Positions 1-6,410 of a DNA stretch of 64,000 nucleotides are shown piece by piece. The stretch comes from Wenjunlia vitaminophila DSM 41686 (GTDB lineage Bacteria > Actinomycetota > Actinomycetes > Streptomycetales > Streptomycetaceae): positions 156,159 to 220,158 of the forward strand of contig NZ_KB904702.1 of the NCBI RefSeq assembly GCF_000380165.1, written 5' to 3'. Every line of letters begins with the position of its first letter. Position 1 is the stretch's first letter. A model generated the notes under the pieces. The model saw nothing but the letters and a program-made list of their open reading frames with translations, searched no databases and was not told the origin of the DNA. A program made the translations under genes and the position numbers.

Positions 1-1738
1 GGGCCGCCCCCGCCGACTGACCGCGGTTGTCCACCGTGACGGTCACCGGGACGTCCTCACCGGCCGCGGACACCTCCGGGGCGGAGATCGACACCAACGG
101 CGACTCCCGCACCGACCCCACCGCGGCGTGCAGGAACACCGGCTCACCGGTGAGCGTCAGGTACACCCAGCCGTCCACGGGCTCCAGCACCCGTTCCGCA
201 CCCAGCATGTCCACCACCTCGACCGGCCCGTCACTGCGCACCCGCACCGGCTTGTCCTCGCGCCGGTCGCTGCTCCACAGCACGGTGGTGGTCGGCCCGT
301 CCTCGTCCCGGAACCGGTAGGCGTGGACCGCCTCGTCGCCGGTGGGGAGCCTCCGGTCGAACTCCGCGGTGGTCAGCTCGCGCGCCACCGTGGCGTACGC
401 CAGGTAGGCAGGCTTGGGGTTCATCGCGGTGGCCGCCGGGTTGCCGCGGCGCAGCAGACCGAAGTTGTGCTCGCCGTTGGCCGGCTTGTCACCGTCGTTG
501 ACCAGGTCGTACCAGTAGTACTTGGCGACCCCGGCGGCCTTGGCCTCCAGCAGCGCCCGGGACGTGGACTCCGCCTGGACCTGTTCGCTGACGCCGATGC
601 CCTCCCGGGTGGCGGAGGTCCACCCCTGCTCGGTGATCCAGATCGGGATCTCCCTGCCGTCGTTGTACTTCCGCATCAGCTCCTTCAGGCCCGCGATGTC
701 CAGACCGACGCCCTCGGGGGCCCCGGGCGCGCGGTAGGGGTGGATCGACAGCGCGTCCATGTGCTCGAGGCCGCCGAGCTGGAACAGCTCCTCGAACCAG
801 TCGAGCGGCACCTTGAACGAGGACGCCCCGACCACCGTGGCCCCCGGCGCCACCGACTTCACGCCGTCGTACGCGGCCGCGAGCGTCCTGGCGTAGCACT
901 TGGCGCTCTGTGAGCACACGCCGCTGGAGAAGCCGCCGTAGTACTCGTTCCAGACCTCGAACGCCGGAATCCGGTCGGCGTAGTGCGCGGCCACCGCGGC
1001 CGAGTACCTGCGGAACCCCTCGTTCGCGGCGTCGGTGCTGGGCACGCCGCCGTAGTCGGAGTTGCCGAAGCCCAGCAAGTAGAGGCCGTCCTGGCCGCGT
1101 TCCACGAGGTTGTCGGTGACGTGCTCGGTGGTCTCGGGGAACTGGTAGGTGCCCTTGGGCTTCTCGATGGTGTTCCAGTAGGTCACGTCGACCCGGGCGG
1201 CGTTGATGCCCGCCCTGGCGGCGATGGCCGTGGAGTCGTCCCACTCGGCGCCGGGCGTGGACCGGTAGTGGTGGTTGACGCCGAACATCGACTCGGCGGT
1301 GTCCCGGGGGTCGGGCCCCGGGCGCATCACCGCGAAGCCCGCGGTCCGCTCCACGGTGGTGCCGGCCGCGTCGGTGCCCCGCAGGGTCACGGTGTAGTAG
1401 CCGAGCGGCAGTCGGCCCGCGTCGATCCGCCCCTCGCGGGTGGTGGCGTCGATGGCCGCGGTGCCCTGCTGGACCGTCCTGCCCCGGTAGTCGCGGACCG
1501 TCCAGGGCACCTCGGTGTCACGGGCGCTGAGCACGCCGAACACCGCGTCCTGTCCCGGGTCGAAGACGTTGCCCCGGGTGGTCACCTTCACCCGGACGTC
1601 GTCCGTGGCCACGGCGGCCGGCGCGTCCGAATCTGCGGCCGACACCTGGACCTGGCCGACCGTCAGCACCGTGCTGAGCACGGCGAGCGTCACCGCCGCC
1701 CCCGAGAGTCGCCAACGGGATCTGTGTCTGTGTCGCAT
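1..1738 (-). CDS. Secreted clan GH-A glycoside hydrolase (3' end outside window)
   Basis: An exported glycoside hydrolase that probably acts on a plant or microbial polysaccharide outside the cell. The first ~34 residues form a signal peptide with an Arg/His-rich n-region, a hydrophobic core and a small-residue cleavage zone. A beta-sandwich-like N-terminal stretch precedes a (beta/alpha)8-type domain. WNE near residue 263 fits the acid/base Glu, and WITEQGW near residue 367 fits the nucleophile Glu of clan GH-A (GH39/GH5-like). About 579 codons are visible and the reading frame runs off the left edge. The ATG at 1738 was chosen because it gives the signal peptide directly. The gene diverges from the LacI-family gene at 1934, and two LacI-type operators lie between them, so sugar-responsive repression is likely. 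The exact family and substrate are not determined. Confidence 0.8.
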   Translation of the reverse strand, partial: MRHRHRSRWRLSGAAVTLAVLSTVLTVGQVQVSAADSDAPAAVATDDVRVKVTTRGNVFDPGQDAVFGVLSARDTEVPWTVRDYRGRTVQQGTAAIDATTREGRIDAGRLPLGYYTVTLRGTDAAGTTVERTAGFAVMRPGPDPRDTAESMFGVNHHYRSTPGAEWDDSTAIAARAGINAARVDVTYWNTIEKPKGTYQFPETTEHVTDNLVERGQDGLYLLGFGNSDYGGVPSTDAANEGFRRYSAAVAAHYADRIPAFEVWNEYYGGFSSGVCSQSAKCYARTLAAAYDGVKSVAPGATVVGASSFKVPLDWFEELFQLGGLEHMDALSIHPYRAPGAPEGVGLDIAGLKELMRKYNDGREIPIWITEQGWTSATREGIGVSEQVQAESTSRALLEAKAAGVAKYYWYDLVNDGDKPANGEHNFGLLRRGNPAATAMNPKPAYLAYATVARELTTAEFDRRLPTGDEAVHAYRFRDEDGPTTTVLWSSDRREDKPVRVRSDGPVEVVDMLGAERVLEPVDGWVYLTLTGEPVFLHAAVGSVRESPLVSISAPEVSAAGEDVPVTVTVDNRGQSAGAA

Positions 1739-1825
1739 TGCCAGGACTCCTTGGGGAGGGGAGGGACGCGGCCCGGGACCTCCGGGCCGTCATGTCACAC
1801 CGGGGGCCGCCACCAACGGCCCCGT

Positions 1826-1843
1826 TGTGCAAGCGGTTGCACA
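1826..1843. promoter_or_regulatory. LacI-family operator 1
   Basis: TGTGCAAGCGGTTGCACA has two 7-bp inverted arms around a central CG step, the usual form of LacI/GalR-family operators. It lies about 90 bp upstream of the glycoside hydrolase start and upstream of the divergent lacI-type gene, so it could control both. Confidence 0.7.
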
Positions 1844-1882
1844 CCATCGTGGATCTGGCCGATCCACGGCGTCAATAGGTCG

Positions 1883-1896
1883 GGAAAGCGTTTTCC
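1883..1896. promoter_or_regulatory. LacI-family operator 2
   Basis: GGAAAGCGTTTTCC is an imperfect palindrome centred on CG, resembling LacI/CcpA-class sites. It lies about 40 bp upstream of the regulator start at 1934, a position suited to autoregulation. Confidence 0.55.
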
Positions 1897-1933
1897 AGAT
1901 TCACCGATTCCACGCCCCACCTACACTGGGCCC

Positions 1934-2941
1934 ATGCCGCCCAGGAGATCAGTCACGCTCAGTGATGTCGCGTCCGTTGCCGGCGTCTCCATCTCCACGG
2001 CCTCCCGGGCGCTCAGCGGGAACAGCCGCATCTCCGCGGCGACGCGCGCCCGCATCGAGGAGGCCGCCCGCCGGTTGGACTTCCGGCCCAACACCCAGGC
2101 CCAGTCGTTCGCACAGGGCCGCAGCCGCACCATCGGCTTCCTCGCCCAGAACGCCAGGGGCGTGTTCGCCGAACCCGTGCTCGTCGGAGCGGCCACCTAC
2201 CTCGGGAGCAGGGAACAGGCGTGCCTGCTGTACGACACCCACTTCGACCCGGACGTCCTGGACGACAGCGTCCGCAAGCTCCGTGCCCGCCCGGTGGACG
2301 GGCTGCTGGTCCTCGGGGACGGGTTGCGGGGCACCGTGCGGTCGGTCACCAGCCGGTTCACCGTCCCCGTCGCCTACGCCTTCGGGATCAGCGAGAGTGA
2401 CCGCGACGCCTCGTTCGTCCCGGACAGCGAGATGGCCGGCCGTCTCGCCGCCGAGCACCTGCTGTCCGTCGGCAGGACCCGCATCGCGCACATCACCTGC
2501 TCCCCGGAGGACGTGGCCGCCGCCGGCCGGCTGCGGGGCCTGCGGGCGGCGCTCGCGGACGCCGGCCTGACGCCGTGCGCCGAGCTCGTCAAGGACTGGA
2601 CGCAGGTCTGGGGCGCCGCCGCGGCCCGCCAACTCGTCGCCTCCGACGTGGACTTCGACGCGGTCTTCTGCGGGAACGACCACATCGCCCTCGGCGTCGA
2701 ACGCGCCCTGCGGGAGCTCGGGCGGCGGGTCCCCGACGACGTCGCCCTGATCGGCGTCGACGACTGGGAGACCCGCCTGGCCCTCCACGGTCCACGGCAC
2801 CTGACGACCATCAACCCGAACCTGGCCGACCTCGGCGCCGCCGCCGCACGGCAGGTCGCCGACGACGACGTGGAACCGGGCCTCCACCTCCAACCCTGCA
2901 CCCTGCTGGTCGGGGAGACGACGGGCGGCACGGGGGCGTAG
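1934..2941 (+). CDS. LacI-family transcriptional regulator
   Basis: A 335-residue DNA-binding regulator of carbohydrate use. Residues ~7-30 form the LacI helix-turn-helix with hinge (LSDVASVAGVSISTASRALS). The rest is a periplasmic-binding-protein-like sugar sensor, with the family signatures DAVFCGNDHIALG and VALIGVDDWE near the C-terminus. The ATG at 1934 gives the normal family N-terminus; the open frame further upstream is antisense to the hydrolase gene. It is divergent from the secreted glycoside hydrolase and is its probable repressor, acting through the two palindromes in the 195-bp intergenic region. The effector sugar is unknown. Confidence 0.92.
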   Translation: MPPRRSVTLSDVASVAGVSISTASRALSGNSRISAATRARIEEAARRLDFRPNTQAQSFAQGRSRTIGFLAQNARGVFAEPVLVGAATYLGSREQACLLYDTHFDPDVLDDSVRKLRARPVDGLLVLGDGLRGTVRSVTSRFTVPVAYAFGISESDRDASFVPDSEMAGRLAAEHLLSVGRTRIAHITCSPEDVAAAGRLRGLRAALADAGLTPCAELVKDWTQVWGAAAARQLVASDVDFDAVFCGNDHIALGVERALRELGRRVPDDVALIGVDDWETRLALHGPRHLTTINPNLADLGAAAARQVADDDVEPGLHLQPCTLLVGETTGGTGA

Positions 2942-3046
2942 CCGGGCACACCGCCCGCCGGACGTCGGGGCCGTCGCCCGACGCCGTGACCGCGGCCCGC
3001 CCCACGGTGGTGAGCCGGGCCTCTCCCCTCTCCCGCTCCCCGCCCT

Positions 3047-4252
3047 TCAGGGTGTGGCCGGAGCCAGCGGCAGATCCGGCATCCGGGGGTGCCTCAGTAC
3101 CTGCTCGCCGCCGCGCACGTGCAGGCGGAACTGCTCCGGCCCCGGCTGGCCCGCCGCGTCGTAGGCGCCCAGTACGTCCTCGACGCGCTCCCACAGCCTC
3201 ACCGGCCCGGCCTCGCGCACCCACCAGCCCTCCCCCTCGGGAACGAGGGTGCAGGCGGAGCCGGTGACGACGTCGATCAGGTGCGTGGCCTTCCCGTCGG
3301 TGGTGAGTTGGGCCGTCGGCGCCGCGCACTGGGCGAGGAACCTCAGGTGGAAGGCCTCCTCGGTGGCTGCCGTGATCCGCTCGGGACCGTGCCTGGCAGG
3401 CCGCGCGGCACGGGGCAGGTCAGCCGCCCAGTGGGCGGGGTTGCCGAACGCCGGAGCCGCGTGGGTGCGCGCCGCCATGAAGGACACCGTGCCGGGGAGC
3501 AGCGGCCCCTCGGCGCTGCCGTCGGCCGCGACGGTGAGCAGGACGCGGGCGTACCCGTAGAGCCAGCCGCTGAGGGGGAGCAGGACCTTCCCCCCCGGCC
3601 TGGTCTGGGCGGGCAGCGCGGGCGGCACGGAACGGAAGGAGCAGGCGGCGACGATCCGGTCAACCGGCGCCTCGGGCCAGTACCCGTAGAGCCCGTCGGC
3701 GACCGCGAGGGTGGGAGTGTGGCCCAGGCCGTACAGGGCGGCAGCGGCCTGGGCGAGCCGACGGGGATCGACCTCGACGGACGTGACCGCGTCCGCGCCG
3801 AGGCGTTCGCAGGCCAGCGCGGTGGAGTAGCCGGTCCCCGTCCCGATCTCCAGCAGGGTGTGCCCCTCGGAGACGTCCGCGTCCGTCCACGTCCGCACCA
3901 CCAGGGACGGCAGGGTCGAGGAGGAGGTGGGCGCCCCGCCGTGCCGGACGGAGGGCTTCGCCCAGTCGGGTTCCTCGCCGTCGAACTGGGTGATCAGGGT
4001 CGTGTCGGAGTGGGCGGCGGACAGCCACCGCTCGCCGTCGAGCTCGGCGGTGACGGGCTCCCAGACGGTGAGCCCGTCCTCGTCGCGCTCCGCGGCGGGC
4101 AGGTAGAAACCGGGCACGAACCGGTGCCGCGGCACCTCCTCCACCACCGCCCGCCAGGCCGGGTCGGTGAACACGCCGTCCGCGGCCAGGGCCCGGGCCA
4201 GGGCCCGGCGCAGTGGGGCCGCATCGCCGTCAAGGTCGTGGGGCGTCGGCAC
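3047..4252 (-). CDS. tgmC: Graspetide-associated PIMT-like O-methyltransferase
   Basis: A 401-residue SAM-dependent methyltransferase of the group paired with ATP-grasp peptide maturases. The N-terminal half is like protein-L-isoaspartate methyltransferase, including VEEVPRHRFVPGFYLP and the SAM motif LEIGTGTGYSTALA near residue 137. The C-terminal ~180 residues are an extension absent from housekeeping PIMTs. In characterised graspetide systems such as fuscimiditide, this enzyme methylates an Asp side chain of the cross-linked peptide, which then collapses to an aspartimide. GTG start; it overlaps the end of the ATP-grasp gene by 23 bp, showing translational coupling. It is the last gene of the three-gene operon. 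Confidence 0.85.
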   Translation of the reverse strand: MPTPHDLDGDAAPLRRALARALAADGVFTDPAWRAVVEEVPRHRFVPGFYLPAAERDEDGLTVWEPVTAELDGERWLSAAHSDTTLITQFDGEEPDWAKPSVRHGGAPTSSSTLPSLVVRTWTDADVSEGHTLLEIGTGTGYSTALACERLGADAVTSVEVDPRRLAQAAAALYGLGHTPTLAVADGLYGYWPEAPVDRIVAACSFRSVPPALPAQTRPGGKVLLPLSGWLYGYARVLLTVAADGSAEGPLLPGTVSFMAARTHAAPAFGNPAHWAADLPRAARPARHGPERITAATEEAFHLRFLAQCAAPTAQLTTDGKATHLIDVVTGSACTLVPEGEGWWVREAGPVRLWERVEDVLGAYDAAGQPGPEQFRLHVRGGEQVLRHPRMPDLPLAPATP

Positions 4253-5228
4253 GGCCGACCGCCTCCTTCCCGCTCAGGATGTCGGCGAACGCCTCGGTGA
4301 TCTCGTCAGCGTCTGGCAGCCAACCCCACTGGCCGTTGGGGTTGCACTCCAGGAAGGTCCACTGCTGTGGGTCGTCACCGTCGCCGGTCAGGGCGAAGTC
4401 GAAGCAGCCGAAGACCAGCTCGAACGTCGCCAGGTAGGCGAACAGGGCCCGCACGACGAGCACCGGCACGGTGACGGGGGCGTGGACCAGTTCGTCCCAG
4501 TCGCCGCGGCGCCAGTCCAACGCACCGTTGGGGGCGGCGATCCTCTGGGCGAAGACCCGACGGCCGACCACGGTCACCCGCACATCGGCGGTCTTCGGGA
4601 CCTCGGTCTGGAACAGGTGGGCGGTCACCGTCAAGGAGTCGTCGAAGGTGTCCGGGGCGACGCGCTGCGTCCAGATCGCACCAGCGCGTTCGCCGTCACC
4701 GTGGGGAAGACCGCGGAACGTCTTGTAGACGATCCGCTGGTGCCCGGCGGCGAACTTCCTCGCCTGCTCCGCGTCGTTGGTCACCAGGGTCGGGGGGATG
4801 ACCAACCCGAGCCGGGAGGCGGCCAGGAGCTGGGTGGGCTTGACGTCCGCACGGGCCACCGCGGCGGGGTGGTTGACGTAGACCACACCGTGCAGGCTGT
4901 TCAGGACGCCGCCGAGCCCGTGCCTGGCCTCGTTCGTCGCGAAGTCCCGCTGCTGCGCGGGCAGGTGGGCGTACCTCGCCGCGTACGGCGTGGGGCGGCG
5001 GTAGTACACCGCCGCCACCTCCTCCAACTCCACCTCGCGGCTGGTCGTCCGCAACCGGCCCCTCCACGCCCCCGTCCCCGCCTCGATACGGGCGTCGAAG
5101 GTCAGCTCGGGGCCGATGTCGGCCGGATCGACGCGGGCGACGCGCACCCCGCGTTCATTCAGGGAGGTGATGACCGCGTCGGCGGTGATGTCCTCCAAAG
5201 AGGTGACGACCAGGACGAGGGGAGCCAC
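4230..5228 (-). CDS. tgmB: ATP-grasp graspetide synthetase (ribosomal peptide maturase)
   Basis: A 332-residue ATP-grasp ligase expected to activate Asp/Glu side chains of the precursor as acyl phosphates and join them to Thr/Ser hydroxyls, giving macrocyclic esters. It has the pre-ATP-grasp N-terminal domain with VAAVYYRRPTPY near residue 75, typical of the TgmB/MvdD-like family. The ATP-binding strand RIVYKTFRG lies near residue 165, and the metal-binding motif FLECNPNGQWGWLPDAD is close to the C-terminus. GTG start 3 bp after the precursor stop codon. Its position between the precursor and a PIMT-like gene supports the assignment. Confidence 0.88.
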   Translation of the reverse strand: MAPLVLVVTSLEDITADAVITSLNERGVRVARVDPADIGPELTFDARIEAGTGAWRGRLRTTSREVELEEVAAVYYRRPTPYAARYAHLPAQQRDFATNEARHGLGGVLNSLHGVVYVNHPAAVARADVKPTQLLAASRLGLVIPPTLVTNDAEQARKFAAGHQRIVYKTFRGLPHGDGERAGAIWTQRVAPDTFDDSLTVTAHLFQTEVPKTADVRVTVVGRRVFAQRIAAPNGALDWRRGDWDELVHAPVTVPVLVVRALFAYLATFELVFGCFDFALTGDGDDPQQWTFLECNPNGQWGWLPDADEITEAFADILSGKEAVGRADAPRP

Positions 5229-5231
5229 CGG

Positions 5232-5498
5232 TCAGTCGGTCTCGTAGTCGGTGGTGTTGTCGTCCTGCGACTGCGGCTGTGGGCCCTGCCCGTCGCCACC
5301 GCCGGACATCGAGGCGGTGCCCTTCGTCCTTGACGTTCCGTGCCTGCCCATCTCGACCGGCCGGCCGATCACATCGAAGTAGCAGGCCGTCTGGGTTGAC
5401 GGATCGAGCACCACCCTCGCGTACGGCGGCGGGGAGAGCGGCAGACGGTCAGTGACCAGCCGCATGGCCCAGGGAGGGGAGAGTGCGGGTGTCTCCAC
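5232..5498 (-). CDS. tgmA: Graspetide precursor peptide
   Basis: An 88-residue RiPP precursor. The leader carries the PW-A-MRL motif near residues 9-14, a Pro-rich stretch, YARVVLDP and a conserved GRPVEMGRHGTS block (residues 45-56), as in the family of putative ATP-grasp-modified RiPPs. The C-terminal 34 residues look like the core: hydroxyl donors T55, S56, T58, T61, S63 and S65, then a Gly/Pro/Gln-rich spacer (66-78), then carboxylate acceptors D79, D80, D84, E86 and D88. This suits a stem-loop set of side-chain esters. D69-G70 is an aspartimide-prone pair in the loop. GTG start preceded by GGGGAAAGGA. It is the first gene of the operon with tgmB and tgmC. Confidence 0.82.
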   Translation of the reverse strand: METPALSPPWAMRLVTDRLPLSPPPYARVVLDPSTQTACYFDVIGRPVEMGRHGTSRTKGTASMSGGGDGQGPQPQSQDDNTTDYETD

Positions 5499-5988
5499 AG
5501 CGAGTGTCCTTTCCCCTAGCGTCGGAGTGGATGGCCGGGACGGCCCTCCGTGAATTCAGCATCTGCCTCCTTACCGCACGCGGCCAGTACCGTGGACTCC
5601 CCCGATATGAGGAAGCAGCCATCTCGTAACCAGTGACAATCACCGGTTTCTCAGGTCTCCCGGGCGGGTTCGCCACGCGCCTTCGATCCCTTGAGCGCCA
5701 TTGGCGACCTTGGGTGCCCACAGCCGCAGACGTGATGAGACGTCCCACCTTTCGAGAACGTCAGGTAATCGCACCGTCGCGATCCGAGTCGGCCGCATGT
5801 CAACCACCGGATGATCTCCGCGGCTGTGGGGACGTCGAGGCGGGGAGGACGGGAGTCAGAACCCGTGGCGTTTTTGGAGGCTGTTGGCGCCATGCGCCTG
5901 CACGTCCCCTGGCGCGGCTCCTGGCGGACCGGACCTGGGACCAGGCAGGTTTTCCGTCAGCCTGTTCTCCAGCAAGTAGTCTGGTCCG
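5499..5988. other. Intergenic region between divergent tgm operon and HEPN-like/ATPase cassette
   Basis: About 490 bp without a convincing gene. It must hold the promoter of the leftward graspetide operon and that of the rightward two-gene cassette. Short open frames here have no recognisable family features or good ribosome binding sites. It is AT-richer than its surroundings. I see no clear operator or riboswitch. Confidence 0.5.
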
Positions 5989-6405
5989 ATGGTGGACGTG
6001 GGGGTCGGTGAGTTACGGAGGAGCCGCGAGCGGCTCGCCAAGCAGGGAGAGGCCGCGGAACAGGCCGGGGAGGACGCGGTCTGCGGGTTGCTGCTTTTTT
6101 ATGCGGCCGAGTGTGGATTGAAGGCCGAGGTGTTGAGATGGGTTCTGCACCGTCAGGACACCTCCGCGTTACCCAGTGACCTGCGGACGCACGATCTACG
6201 CCGCCTGGCCAAGGCGCTGAACCTCAAGGCCCCCGGCCCAGGGCCGGACCCATTGCGGTGCCGTCGGCACACCGACGGCACCTGGCTCGAGAGCCACGAA
6301 CTGCACCAGGCATGGCGCTATGGTGCAAGATTGCGCGCGGATGATCAGAAAGCGGCCGTGGAAGCTTTGAAGGCACTGGTGAACGACGCCAAGAAGGGAT
6401 CTTGA
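5989..6405 (+). CDS. Small helical protein, possibly HEPN-like
   Basis: A 138-residue protein predicted to be all helical. It has no signal peptide or membrane segment. LLFYAAECGLKAEVLRWVL (residues 34-52) and THDLRRLAKALNL (67-79) resemble the two long helices and HD-L pattern of HEPN-fold proteins, but the catalytic RxxxxxH motif of HEPN RNases is not evident. It may therefore be a non-catalytic member or a different helical fold. Codon 61 is TTA, rare in high-GC actinomycetes and read by the bldA tRNA in Streptomyces. Its stop codon directly precedes the start of the large ATPase gene, so the two probably form one functional unit. No experimental function is known to me. Confidence 0.6.
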   Translation: MVDVGVGELRRSRERLAKQGEAAEQAGEDAVCGLLLFYAAECGLKAEVLRWVLHRQDTSALPSDLRTHDLRRLAKALNLKAPGPGPDPLRCRRHTDGTWLESHELHQAWRYGARLRADDQKAAVEALKALVNDAKKGS

Positions 6406-6410
6406 GCGCA

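Noticed and set aside
983..1933. Upstream extension of the LacI-family frame
   Set aside because: It runs antisense to the glycoside hydrolase; the regulator begins at the ATG at 1934, where the helix-turn-helix starts at the usual distance.
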